This document shows positions 10,690 to 21,950 of a stretch of 64,000 nt of DNA, one piece after another (positions within the stretch are counted from its first letter, which is position 1; each line of letters opens with the position of its first letter). Under the pieces are notes generated by a model. The model searched no databases. It was given only the letters and a program-made list of their open reading frames with translations, and was not told the DNA's origin. Location: assembly GCA_021521415.1 (NCBI GenBank), contig JAIQDT010000172.1:2314501-2378500 (forward strand), given 5' to 3'. A program made the translations under genes and the position numbers. The DNA comes from Bidens hawaiensis (taxonomy: Eukaryota; Streptophyta; Magnoliopsida; Asterales; Asteraceae).

Positions 10690-10712
10690 TTAACCTGTTT
10701 GTTGCAGATATG
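10690..10712 (+). promoter_or_regulatory. Splice-acceptor-like site at the envelope-like start codon
   Basis: A T-rich tract ends in GCAG and two bases later comes ATG: GCAGATATGGCT. Element 2 has the same 12-base context at its envelope-like start although the flanking sequence differs. This suggests that the envelope-like gene is made from a spliced mRNA. Confidence 0.5.
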
Positions 10713-13601
10713 GCTGCTATTGCTTGAGCAGGTGGTGCAGGCGGTGATGACGGAGGTGATAACCAAAGACAGTTCTTCCCGGGTCACAACATGTATATAA
10801 CATTAGACCCGGAGGCGAGCGGAGTTGATGATTTCCGCGAAATCATCACATTTCTTTTACGCTCGCGGATATTCCACGCGATTACAACAACTCTGCCGAT
10901 ATCCTTTCCCAACATTGAGGATTTTTGGCAGACCGTGGAATATGACTGTAGAGTCGAACCCCCGGTGATGCGCGCAACAGTAAACAATCAGATTTTTCAG
11001 TTCTCTTCTGAACAAATCCGGGCGGCTTTACGGTTTGGAAATGAGACAAGGGATGACCCGACAGAGTTTGTAGCTCCTTTCCGTGATGGAGCGTTTTTGA
11101 GGATGGGATACTCTGGTCCCTTGGGGGATATGCAGAGAAGGAAAGGGTTTTTGCTTGACCAGTGGCGCTTTCTCATGCATGTCATGATTGTATGCATGTC
11201 AGGGAGAAAGGAGGGCACTGATGGCATGGGTGCGACCATGCAGTCGGCGATGACTGCTCTGACTTACAACAAGCGATACAGCTTTAGTCAGATGGTCTTC
11301 TATGAGATTGATCGTCAGAGAAGGGCGATGGCGCACGAGAGATTCATCATGTATCCAAGATTCCTACAAATGATCTTGAATCATGTTGCTCCTACACTAC
11401 CTCAGCGCCGTCCAATCAGATATGTAGAGAGTGTGAACAAAAGAATCTTCGCCCAATGCAGATCTTCGAGTGCGAGGAGCAAACCTGAGCTCCGTCCTCG
11501 GCATACTCCACTTTTTGGGTACTTGTTCAACCCGGGGTATGTGCCTGCTCGTGGGGACGAGTTTAGGGACCCGGCACCACAACAGGCAGGGGCACCTCAA
11601 GCTATACCTACTGCTCCTGTTGTGTCACCGGAGGAGACCGTTGACCTTGACGCAGCGTTTGGCGGTCAAGGATTTTTTGACATGGAAAGGGTTGATCCAG
11701 AGGAGAATGTACAGGTCCCGGTTGAACGTGTTTCGGGTGTGAATGTTACTAGGGCAGCTACAACGGTGGCTGGCTCAGATTCTGATGATGAAGTTGCCGA
11801 AGCGAGACAGATTTTGGTAACACATGAACGGACTCATGGGAAGAGAAAGAGAACTGATGATGACAGCGAGTCAGACTATGAGGAAGAGGTACAACAGTTG
11901 ATCCGGAGGTCAAGAAGGGAACGGATAGGTGCAGGATCGGGAGCCGGTGAGAGCTCTAGGGTGGTACGTTTCACTCCACCAGCACTATCCGGTATGACAA
12001 TGGTTCCCTCATCATTACAGGTTACAAGGCCAAGCGCTACGGTTGTTCCCGTGGTGGCTACCTCATATACATTTGGCCTCCCACCGACTACTTTCCAACT
12101 TTCGGCTCCTGAGATCGTTTCGTTGCCGCCTCCGACTGTTACTCCAACGGAGGTCGTGGCACAATTTATCGAGTCGATTGTTGTGGCCACTGCAGGGTTA
12201 TCGGTGACGATACCACCTGCGGTTACGTCTATTTCTACTTCTGAGGTCCCGGTGACATCGGAAATCCCTCCTCAGTACACTCAAGATATATCACATATGA
12301 GGTTCGATTTCGATGCAACCCTATCAGACTCTGAACGAATAGCAGCACTTGAACGGGTCGTGGCAGAGCAGTCAAGGATTAATCTTATCCAGACCCAGGC
12401 TATTCAACGCCTAGTTGCAGAGAATCAGATGCAGTCGTCCCTGCTGGTAGAACATGGAAAAATCATAGATGCTTTCAAGGAGTTCTTGGCATCTCAGGGG
12501 GAGACGAGCTGTAAAGGCGATGAGTTGAGGACCAAGAGACGAAATGATAGAGATGATGATCCCAATGCATCGAAAGGTGCAGGTGGTGAGTTGCCAAGAA
12601 CTGATCAAGCTCTTGGAACTTCCACAACTCAGGGGGAGTCGACAACTGCAGCTGGTGGTGATGATGTGGTGGTAGTAGAAGTTGAGGAGATGGATGATGA
12701 GTTGGTTGGTGATGATGATGTATTACCGGGTGAAGAGATAGAGAAGATTGGTGAAGAGATTGTGATTGATACAGAGATAGAAGAGGGAGAGATAGTTGAG
12801 GAAAATATTGAGCATGACATTCCAGATGTTGAGAAAGCAGATATGAGTAAAAAGATGGCAAGTGATGAATCTGAATGGGAAGAGCAGCCTAGATGGAAAG
12901 AAGGCTATGCTCAGTGGTTCGTCAAAACGAAGAAACCAGCGGTTCCTACAATGTTTAAGAAGAGTTAAAACATTAAAGGTTATGCTGAAGCGAAGAAACG
13001 GATTATTTGCTGGATATATGATGAGCAGTTGAGGCTCTTCGTGATTAAGAGATATGACGGTGTTCAGTATTTCAAAAGACTGTTAAGATCGTTGAATATA
13101 CTGCCAGAATGTGAAGTGAAAGACTTAGCCAGATTGGGGTTGATTAACCGAAGTGATGATAATATGGCTAGAGTTATTGGGAAAATTGTGTGGAAAGAGA
13201 GTATAAAAGAGAAGAAATTTGAGCTGTTGAAACCACAAAAGGGAAAACTTGTTGAAGACAAGGATAGAGGTTTGAGAGCAGATGGAAAACCTTGGATGAT
13301 TATGAAGTATAAGCCGATCCGGTGCCTTAAAGAAGTGCCGATGAAACAGATGCCCAAGGATGTGCTCAAAGATCTAAAGTGGTGGTATGTTGATTGTGAA
13401 ACAGCTGAAGCAGTGATGGAAGACGAAGATGAACAAGAGCTGCTAAGAGTTTATGATCCGATGCATCTAGTGAACTTGTCACAAGCTGATTTGCAGGTGT
13501 TGCATGAGAAGAAAATATTTTATATTCCTGCTTGGAAAGACGAAGCGAAGAAATATCAAAGAATTGTATCAGTTTGTGTACGCGAAAGAGTTCATGCTTA
13601 A
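10710..13601 (+). pseudogene. Envelope-like (third ORF) gene of Sirevirus, two stop codons
   Basis: Counted from the ATG at 10710 the frame spans 964 codons, broken by TGA at 10725-10727 and TAA at 12966-12968; between them 10728-12965 is open. The N-terminal third (about 10791-11400) is a conserved globular domain with FLRMGY, CMSGRKEGT and IMYPRFLQMIL, shared with the envelope-like ORF of element 2 and with plant transposon proteins of unknown function. Then come a Pro/Thr/Val-rich linker (11,550-12,300), a short coiled-coil-like segment (12,330-12,480), an acidic Glu/Asp tract (12,650-12,840) and a basic C-terminal part. I see no clear signal peptide or membrane segment, so 'envelope' is a positional name only. 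Sequence just after 13560 in another frame may be the original end. Confidence 0.75.
12496..12638 (+). promoter_or_regulatory. Two extra polypurine tracts inside the envelope-like gene
   Basis: AGGGGGAG occurs at 12496-12503 and 12631-12638, about 1.2 and 1.0 kb before the 3' LTR, matching the core of the main tract at 13671. Multiplied polypurine tracts upstream of the 3' LTR are a described hallmark of Sireviruses. Both copies lie within the envelope-like reading frame, where they encode Gln-Gly-Glu. Confidence 0.6.
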
Positions 13602-13670
13602 AGATGAAGATGCAGGATTGTTGAAGATTACAAGACACGTGTTTGAAGCTAAAGAGATGAAGCTACTGCC

Positions 13671-13679
13671 AAGGGGGAG
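13671..13679 (+). promoter_or_regulatory. Polypurine tract of element 1
   Basis: AAGGGGGAG lies two bases before the 3' LTR, the position expected for the plus-strand primer. The same word, in reverse complement, precedes the matching LTR of element 2. Confidence 0.9.
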
Positions 13680-13681
13680 TC

Positions 13682-14098
13682 TGTTGGTGCATGATGTCAT
13701 TAGTTCAGTGTCGAGTGTCTGTAATCGTGTTAGTTAGATTTGAGTTTTGTATGTAAGCGAAGTTATTACAAGATCGCTAGTTATAGGCGAACTTGTGGAA
13801 CAAGCGAAGTTAGGAACAACTTCGCCTGAACTTACCAGGCGAAGTTGTCGCCTATATATTCAGCTAGGTTACGGCTGAGAAGTTAAGAGAGAGGAGAGAG
13901 TCTTATTCGTGTATTCGAGTCAGAGAGTTTGTATTCAGTGATCATAGTATCACGTGTTTACGGTTGGAATACAACGTGTGTTTGATTATCGTATCGTGTG
14001 TTTGCTCGTATCGTTTTCTATACTCGTAACGTCTTACGTAGGGATTCCGCACCTACGTAGAACGCGATATCTCGTGTAGATCCGGCTGGGAACCTACA
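13682..14098 (+). repeat. 3' LTR of Copia element 1
   Basis: It is 417 bases, the same length as the 5' copy, with three differences (G/T, T/A and A/T). Ends are TG...CA. The low divergence shows a recent insertion. Confidence 0.95.
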
Positions 14099-14345
14099 TG
14101 CGCGCAGTGTTGCAAGGAACGTACTGACACCCATAACGTTCGTGCGTATCCTGCTGTATCGCGCGGGCACCTAACTAGTTGAAGAATCGCATCTTTAGAG
14201 CACTCTCATCCAATCCATCAAAATACTTCTCATCTTTAAAATTTAAAAAAAATCTTGTAAATATACACTCAATCCAATCCCCTATTTGTATACCCTAAAT
14301 CTATATATTAAAAACAAGCTACATTAACTTTTCATATTTGAAGAG
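14099..14345. other. Right flank of element 1
   Basis: CpG-rich sequence to about 14165, then AT-rich sequence with a TTAGAGCACTCTCATCC start that resembles ends of plant MITEs. No partner end was found. No gene seen. Confidence 0.4.
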
Positions 14346-14535
14346 TCACTGTAGCGCCCCCATCTTAACAACATCCCCATTCACCCGCCTAATTCATCAT
14401 CTCCCGCCCATCTCATCTCTTTTCCCTCTCATCTTCCTTTCTCTTTCATAAAGTTCTCAAGTAGGGTTCACGACCTTCTCCATTGCCTCTAAAGCAAATA
14501 GAAGGAAAAATCAAAATCAAAATCAAATATAGCAG
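14346..14535 (+). other. 5' UTR-like segment with a splice-donor-like site
   Basis: C/T-rich sequence with CCCTCTCATCTTCC-type runs, then A-rich sequence and CAACAGGTACTT near 14538. This resembles a plant gene leader ending in a splice donor. No coding exon with a recognisable product follows within 2 kb, so it may be a captured gene fragment in a transposon or chance composition. Confidence 0.2.
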
Positions 14536-15127
14536 TTGCAACAGGTACTTCCCTTTATCTCTCAGTTTCAATATGTTTATTGTAGGATTAAAACTTGGTA
14601 TGATTTTGAGGCGTTACAAATATGCTGGCAAGATAAGCAAAAGTTAATTAGGGTTTGCAGATGTTTGTCATGTTTTTGGAACTTAATTTGGGGCTTAGGG
14701 TTTTGTAGATGTTCTAATACCATGGAGTTAATGCTATTTTGGCTTAGAAAATGGAACTTGCGGGCTTTGCATTAGCCCTCAAACTCTCAAAGTCAATTGT
14801 TTATCTTTCTGTTATACAAGAAAAAATGTTCTTATTTTGTTATGTATTGGTTGTGTTTCATTTTACAAGGACTGATGGCTAATGTTATGTTATGTTTATT
14901 ATTAGATATCAAGTGTTCGGCCTTCTTATTAATTGTTAAAAAAAATATGTATTTAGGTTTTAACTAGTATTTTATACATCGTTTGCATATTGGTTGTTTA
15001 GGATACTAGCCAACGTTTATGTATTTTGATATCATGTTTGAAACTTGTATTGTAGACATCATCTTCGACATAACATGTATTCTATTTGACAGTTTCATTT
15101 TGTATTTTATGCAATTTGTATAAAGGC
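14536..15127. other. Non-coding stretch
   Basis: The small ORF at 14536-14775 has no recognisable domain. The composition (T-rich, G-poor) resembles an intron or a decayed transposon. Nothing else seen. Confidence 0.35.
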
Positions 15128-15300
15128 TTAATAAAGCCTAAACCGTGAAACCAAACCAGATCCAAACCATTATTAACGGTTCGGTTTTTAATCTGAACGT
15201 TTGGTTTTGGTTTTCAATAATCAAAAACCGTTAATAACGTTTTGGTTTCGGTTTGACCCAAAAAACGTCAAAACCGGACCGTGAACACCCCTAACTTGTG
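15128..15300. repeat. Small inverted-repeat element rich in CGGTTTTGG words
   Basis: Facing words (AACCGTGAAACC near the left end, GGACCGTGAACACCCCT at the right end; inner CGGTTCGGTTTT and AAAACCG) make this 170-bp block self-complementary. GTGAACACCCCT-type ends are common in non-autonomous hAT-like plant elements. The target duplication is not clear. Confidence 0.35.
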
Positions 15301-16226
15301 TGTCGTAGTTGCGTCTTGTGCAACACTTAACATGGCATGTTTATTTGAAAGAATTTGATACCATACTGTGGCTTTAAAGTTCTTTTGATAGGATATTGTG
15401 ATTTATTGTTAATTTGAGTCACATGCTGATATCGTAGTTGTTGAAGGTATTATGATATTGTTGATGATTATTCATTAGTATTTAGATTAGCTAGGTTTGT
15501 ATAAAACAAAAAACGAAGCAACTTTTAGGATAAATAAGATTCAGACTTCCAAAAATACAACAAAAAATCTATTTAAACTTCATACTAGTATTGCCAAACT
15601 ACAAATCAGTAACCACAAAAATGTCTAAATAGGAACATCAATATGTGTTATATATGCACCTGTCAACTAATGAAACTGTTGACCTGTTGTGACTATTAAT
15701 AGGTAACAAAACACATTTATTTATAGTTTTTATGTTATGTCGTTGGCCTAATAGGGGAGTAAAGAACATGGTCATATATTGTAACATTTGTTACTTTTTA
15801 AACCCGAAAACCCAACCCATTTTAAATTTTCGGTTTTGTTCTATCTAAGTTTATATATATATATATACACACACACTTCAAATTCGTTTATGTATTTTTA
15901 TATTGAATTCGTTAAACTGACCCGTTTCATCGTTTCAATGTATTCGTAAATATCATCCGATAATTTAATAATAATTATGGCGTTTTATTGTCATCATTAA
16001 CTCATGTTCTATTTCGTATAATTCATTAATGAAATTCCAAGTTCATCCATGCATACTTAAACGAGTCTCGAACTATCAAGTATAATACGAAAATAAATTT
16101 ATTAAACTTATATTTCCATTTCTAATACATTTTAAAGTTCAAGGTTTATTGTGTAAATATATTTTAAATTCTACTTAAAAGAAATATAAAACTTGGAGGG
16201 CCAAAGTGTAAAATACACTTAAATTA
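15301..16226. other. AT-rich non-coding stretch with a TA/CA microsatellite
   Basis: Contains (TA)n(CA)n at about 15852-15877. No ORF with a domain, no RNA gene and no clear element boundary. Confidence 0.5.
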
Positions 16227-16227
16227 A

Positions 16228-16299
<72 letters not shown>
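16227..16299. repeat. (AAT)n microsatellite
   Basis: About 24 uninterrupted AAT units. On the minus strand this produces a poly-tyrosine or poly-leucine ORF, which is not a gene. Confidence 0.97.
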
Positions 16300-16301
<2 letters not shown>

Positions 16302-16439
16302 ACATGTAGCAGCAGCCCCCGTCCCATGATTCCCGTAATTCCGGCAGCCGCGTTCTTGGTGGCGTTCTTGGTGAGTTTCCGGCGCTTTCGTTTCATTTTC
16401 AAGTTTGTCATCCCAATTCAAATGTGAGTTTCTCACACC

Positions 16440-17096
16440 TCCTTTTTACTACTTTTCAACTATTTTGAGGGTAGCATATATATTCTATTAAAGATTCAAT
16501 TTCGATTATTTATTATTTACAAACTACAATTCGCATTATGGACTTGTGTGCTTATTTGCTACTTGCTCAAATATTACGTGCATGGATTTCTTCGATAAGT
16601 ATGATCATACGCCCCCTTTGCACTCAGGACCATTATTTCTAGTGGAAAAGGGACTCCGATCTGAGTACGTTGGTGCACAATCCCAACTGGAAAAGACCTT
16701 CATATATTCTTTACACTGATGGACCATTGATTCTAGTGTAAAGAACCCTTATGTGTTTTTCACAAGTTTTTCATGGAATTGTATGGTTTTTACGTATTAC
16801 TTAAACTGTGTGAACTCACCAACTATTAAGTTAGTTGACATTATTTTATATATATGCTACAAGTACTGTCATTAGAGGATGAAACGAATGAAGTTATTAG
16901 AAGATAGGTTATTTTAATAATAAATAAATAAGACATGGATTTTATTGTTTTCCTTTGTATATGTTTTATTCAACAACTTGTGTACTTGGTGATTTGAATG
17001 AATTAATGATATTATTGTCACTTGATAGTGTCACACGTGCTTTGAGCAATCTGTACGTCACACCCGGGCGTATTCCGCTTTAGCCGGGGTGTTACA
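16440..17096 (+). repeat. 3' part of a gypsy LTR (element B)
   Basis: The segment ends GCCGGGGTGTTACA, followed at once by a primer site, so it is the end of a 5' LTR. It contains GTATGATCATACG (16598-16610), also present in LTR C at 57517 and in the remnant near 22974, so the three belong to related gypsy families. The start of the LTR is not clear; 16440 is only where LTR-like sequence becomes recognisable. Confidence 0.55.
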
Positions 17097-17112
17097 GATT
17101 GGTATCAAAGCC
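17097..17112 (+). promoter_or_regulatory. Primer binding site of gypsy element B
   Basis: GATTGGTATCAAAGCC follows the LTR end. TGGTATCAAAGCC differs by one base from the usual initiator tRNA-Met complement (TGGTATCAGAGCC). Confidence 0.8.
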
Positions 17113-18960
17113 GTGACTATAAGATAGGACATTAGACGTAGTGTTCTAGTAGGTTATAGTTTATTTGCTTAATTATTTAAGTTGCATGATTAGAAATTAT
17201 GTGAGCCTTATTTGATTGTTCAATGCACATTATTTGGTTATTATTAATTTGTTTATGCCTCATGTACGCAAATACTATTATACTGATGATTTTATTACCT
17301 CAATTACACAAGCACACACAAGTCCAAAGGTTTATGTTTAACGCAAAGATTTTCAATTTCAAATATTCGATTTTTGGTTGTCCGATATTTCTTCTTCTTA
17401 AAGATGGTTCGTTATGGCGGGTATGTAGTAAATTGTAAGGGGGACGTGCCTGTTTTCCGAAACTCTTGACACCAAGGTTATTGAAACCTAAGGATAAGCA
17501 ATGCGTATAAATCCCAATCAGACGCAGGACCCGGTTGCTTACCTGGAGAGTTAGGAAATAGCATGAACTCTATTAAGCCAAAGCATACCACTTTCAACGC
17601 CATACGAATCACAACTTTAAGTTTTTAAACGCGACCATGTTCTCTTTGTGAAAAGAATATGGCTGTACTCCTCTATGTTTTACAATGTGTTTTAACTGGA
17701 AGTCTGTACACGAATACCTAGCTTTCGGTTCGATTTAATTACGCATTTTTATACGAGAATAGTTAAGTTTTAAAAAATTTTGTGACATGTTTTCTTTATT
17801 TATACGCTCATTTACGGCTTAAACTTTTAAAAGTTTGCAAAGTAATAACCGAATTTCAAACGATTACTTTATTATTTTACTATTATGTTTGATAATTGAA
17901 AGTTCATAAAGTTATGGTGATTCGATTTGATTACTATATTAATTTATTTATTTACTACTACATTTTAGAATTGAAATTTAGAAATGTCATGGTGATACAC
18001 GAATGGTTGAATTTCAATTCGATTACCTTATTTCCATATTCATTTACCCTTATGTTTTAGAAGTGAAAATTTAAAAAGTCATGGTGGTTATGAACATTCG
18101 ATTTTCAATTCGATTTCATTATTTATTGTAAGTTTAATATTTTTCCATATGATTATTCAATAATTTATGAGGTTTTCGTTTATTGAAAGGTGAAAACTCA
18201 TGATGTTTCACGAGAATTCCAATTTCGATTTCAAATTTGTTTCATGCGATTTCTTTTCTTTACTTGTTTTCATTGATGTATCTATTAGTAGTTTTCATAC
18301 TTACGTCTCAAGTCACGCAAATTCTTCACGTTTCGTATCAGGCCTTCTCGTTTTCCTAGTTGTTGCACTCAACTGGCAAAATGACAATCCAAGTTATCAA
18401 GTAAATGGCCTCCGCGATCCCGATCACCCCACGTTTGACCGCACCTACCCAATACCATTCTTGGAAACGCAAACTAAACCCAACCGAAAGGCCTCACGCT
18501 GAAACACATCCTTTGTGCAGTATGTGTAAATTCCACCACTTTACTTCCCCAAAACGTTGATATGCTCCAATCCGTGGTAGATTCAGTTACCACTTATCTC
18601 AGCTAAGACCTACCCAAACTCAACGCCCCCATCTGCAAGACCTGTACCTAACCATTTGTCTAAATCACAAGTTTAATCTCATGCTTCAAGCCTAATAACA
18701 TTATGGTGACCTTAGCACACTCGCCATACTTTGGAAGGCCTAACTTGTTTCCGCCATACAACATCCTAACCCCGCATCCTTTGTCAACTCTACACGATTT
18801 TCTGGTTTCAATACTTAGATCTTCTCATAACTCATCAAACTCGTATATTTTTTCTTTTGCATACTTTCCTACATTTTATTTCTTTTACTAACACCTCGCG
18901 CCTAATCCCAAATCCTTAGTTATTTTAACCTTCAATCAAATAGATTTTCTTTAAAAATAA
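17113..18960 (+). other. Decayed internal region of gypsy element B
   Basis: About 1.85 kb after the primer site. It repeats a motif around 'CATGGTGATACACGA' and 'AATTTCGATT' several times between 17890 and 18220, as in the leader of gypsy element C (58,600). From 18,340 on the composition becomes C-rich and may be decayed gag; no gag, RT or integrase motif can be read. The ORFs at 18200 and 18703 have no recognisable domain. Confidence 0.45.
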
Positions 18961-18976
18961 CTTCAAACAAATCCAA

Positions 18977-19038
18977 ATGATTTATTATTATTATTATTAC
19001 CGTCATCGTCATTATCATTATCATTTTTATTATTATTA

Positions 19039-19070
<32 letters not shown>

Positions 19071-19115
19071 GATATTAGTAATATTATTATTACTAGTATT
19101 ATCGTCACTACTATT
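18977..19115. repeat. (ATT)n-rich microsatellite
   Basis: Interrupted TTA/ATT repeats with TCATTA variants, ending just before the Copia fragment at 19131. Such AT-rich tracts are frequent at breakpoints. Confidence 0.9.
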
Positions 19116-19130
19116 ATATAATTTTTACCC

Positions 19131-19862
19131 AAATGGATAAGAGAGCCATGGTAATGAGAAGTGACAATGGTACTAAGTTCAAGAACAGAGTGATGTTTGA
19201 ATTCTGCAATGAAAAAGGCATATTACAATAATTCAGTGCTCCTAAAACTCGATAGCAAAATGATGATGCCAGTTTACATTTCTCTTTCTTGGCTGAAGCT
19301 ATCAATACAACTTGATATGTTCAAAATAGGGTACATGTAAACAAGTAACACAAGAAAACTCCATATGAGTTTTTGTTCAAACGGAAGCCCTGCATCAAGT
19401 TCATTAAGTCTTTTGGCTGTAAATGTTCATTGCTGAATACTAAGGACTATTTGAAAAAGTTCAAAGCTAAGTCTTTCGAATGCTTCTTTATTGGATATTC
19501 TTCACAGGCCAAAAATTATAGAGTTTATGTGAAAGATCATGTGACGATTGAATCATCTGACATTGTATTCAATGAGAATCAGTTTATCAATGTTGATGGC
19601 CGAAGCTGGTTATTTGACCTTGAGAAGCTCATCAAGTCTTTTAAAATATAGCCTGAAGATATTGACCCAAGTAGTTATCAAACAACATTTCCAGAAGAAA
19701 CCCTAGAAATTAACTGATTTGGACAAAATATGCTCCAAAGTTGCTGACTTGGAATTTGAGTGTGTAGAAAGAGCAATGTGATCTTGTAGACGAAGAAGTA
19801 CCAATTGACAACTATAAAGCAAATCCTAGTATTACCATTGAAGACCTGTTTAACTTAATCTA
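19131..19862 (+). pseudogene. Copia integrase fragment, plus strand
   Basis: The frame holds MRSDNGTKFKN with the second catalytic Asp, then a decayed FSAPKT segment, PYEFLFKRKP and FGCKCSLLNTKDYLKKF...FFIGYS, the C-terminal part of a Copia integrase, up to the SSDIVFNE region. Four or more stop codons break it (for example near 19229, 19254 and 19649). Neither protease nor RT is attached. It abuts an oppositely oriented fragment at about 19863. Confidence 0.85.
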
Positions 19863-19863
19863 G

Positions 19864-21950
19864 ATGTTACCCCTATTGTTGTTGAATCCTCTAACAAATT
19901 TCAAATTCGGATTTATTCGGTTAAAGATTTCAAAGCAAGTTTTCCCAAATTTCTTAACTGTGAGAACACAGTTTAACGTATACCATGCAGAAGCCACAAC
20001 TTCAGTCCAAAAACTAACATGCAATTTTGAATCGACTAGCATGGCTCTAGCAGTCTCGATGGAGTTCTATTCTTTCGTTTAGCGACCTCGTTTTGTTGTG
20101 GAGTGTAGGGTGCACTAAATTCATGAAGAATACCATGTTCGTTACAATACTCCAATATCTTGTTATTCTTGAACTCAGATACATTGTCACTTCGGATTCT
20201 TCGAATCGGAAAATTGTACAAGTTCTCCAACTTTTTAAACAAAGTCATCATATTCTCAAACGTCTCATCTTAGGTTTCTAAGAACATAACCCACGAGAAT
20301 CTTGGATAATCATTATTAACCTACTAAACAATAAAGTAGTGATAGTTTTGACATTCACGGGTCCAAAAAAATCCATGTAGACTCTCTCGAACGGTAAGTT
20401 GATCGAATTAAACACTTTTTATGGATGGGCCTTCTTTTTTTGTTTTCCCTTTTTACAACTCATGCACTCATCACTCAGATGGAATCCTTTCACATTCACC
20501 CGATCAACAAGTTTATTATGAACTAAGTAGTTCATATTTCTTACATGAATGTGTCCCATTCTCATGTGTGCTAATATAGATTCATTCTCTGACGCTTTGG
20601 AGACAAAATATTGAACAATCTTGGTTATCGTGCTAGCAACACTCATGTTGAGAACATACAAATCATTCTCACGAGGTACTTTCATCGAAATCCATTCTTA
20701 TGGTATCTTGTACCCCAGGTTACAAAATAATACACTCATTGTTAGTGAAGTGTGTAGAGAATCCTTTGTCACAAATTTGTGATATGCTCAACAAATTGTT
20801 CTCCAATTTTGTAATGTTGTTGACGTTATCAAACATTACTGTGCCATTTGATAATATTCATTCACCCACTATTTGACCCCCTTGGTTACCAGCAAATCCG
20901 ACTTAGCCTCCTCTAATTGATTTGACATCTTTCAATAAATGAAGAGTACCAACCATGTGTCTTAAGGCTTCACTATCCATTATCCTATGTGAATCATCGG
21001 ATCTTGGAAGCCCCTATACACCAAGTAACCATTTAGTGAAACAAGGAAACCCAAGCCTTCTTGGTCTTGGGTTACTTGATTTTCTCATACAACATTTTAT
21101 CAAACAATTCATAACATTCATTTTCCATTGATGCATTATCAACGGATGAACAAACACTAGAAGTATTAGAAACCTCACTAGAATCATCAAAAACATTACT
21201 AGAAACATTAGAAACCTTACACACATTCGGTATCTTACTAGGTGACTTAGATTCCAAATCCCTAGTTTCGACTTTTCCTACCCAGTTTTTGACCCTTAGT
21301 GCATTTCTTGACATAGTACTTGGCCTTTTTTACAGTAGAAATTTCACCAAATTCAAGCACACTTTTGACCACATTTTCTTCCCTTTTAAGATTTTTTGTT
21401 GGTACACATTTCTGTGTAGGTGTTTGACTCAAATTTTTTTTATAAGCTTTAACCTCATGCTTATGACCATGATCGTGTTTAAATCGATTAGGACAAACAT
21501 AAAACAAATGTCATATCTCATTACAATTGAAAAACCTTCTCCGATTTACTGCATGTTCAACTGGTGAATATCGATTCTCAACTTGATCACGTTGTTGTTT
21601 TTGTTCAAAAAACTCTTCATTACTTTTTTTTTTCCAACATCCTTTTCTAATTCAATCGTTCCAGCCTTTACAAACACAATATTTTTAAATGGTTTAACTT
21701 GAGTCTTGTAATAAAAACTTGTTTTAGGAAATATTTTTTTAAGCACACAAGTTTTATCCTTATCACATTCATCAGAAACATTCTCATTCAACACATTTTC
21801 AGCAACTTGAACACATAACTCACTCTCACACTTAAAGCTATTCATTGATTTTTCAAATTCAGCATCTATCGAATTAGACAAACATGTTTCAAAATCACTC
21901 TTTGGAGTATTAATCTCTAATTTCAACGCCTTAAGAAAAACCTTCGGTTC
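19864..21950 (-). pseudogene. Sirevirus-like gag to integrase fragment, minus strand
   Basis: Read from 21950 downward: a Lys/Glu-rich gag part with Cys pairs (21926-21546), a damaged zinc knuckle near 21540-21490 (CNEI then stop, then CPNRFKH), the gag tail, a lost protease region, gag-pre-integrase (MRMGHIHVRNMNYLV...CMSCKKGKQ, 20590-20440), and integrase with IRSDNVSEFKN and YTPQQNEVAKRKNR (20190-20070), stopping in the FWTEVVASA segment. Order and wording match pol of element 1, so it is a relative of it, truncated before RT and broken by many stops and shifts. Confidence 0.88.

Larger units (their letters stand above)
2001..14098 (+). mobile_element. Sirevirus-like Ty1/Copia retrotransposon, near complete (element 1)
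   Basis: This is a 12.1-kb element with equal 417-bp LTRs (TG...CA), an initiator-Met-type primer site and a polypurine tract. The order is gag - protease - integrase - RT - RNase H - spacer - envelope-like gene - LTR. The Copia domain order, large size, envelope-like third gene and extra GGGGGAG tracts fit the Sirevirus (Maximus/SIRE) lineage. The LTRs differ at three sites (0.7%); at the usual plant rate of 1.3e-8 per site per year this is about 0.3 million years. The candidate target duplication is imperfect (TGCGT/TGCGC). pol is open throughout, while gag and the envelope-like gene each carry lesions. Confidence 0.93.

Noticed and set aside
8820..10791. Stop-codon readthrough from pol into the envelope-like gene, as in SIRE1
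   Set aside because: Nearly 1.9 kb of non-coding DNA with many stops lies between them.
12475..12861. Minus-strand ORFs rich in His, Ser and Thr
   Set aside because: Antisense of the acidic tract of the envelope-like gene.
16175..16436. Minus-strand ORFs with long Tyr or Leu runs
   Set aside because: They are translations of the (AAT)n microsatellite in two frames.
18200..18891. Two ORFs of 100 and 62 residues as gypsy gag
   Set aside because: No capsid or zinc-knuckle motif is readable; left as decayed internal sequence.
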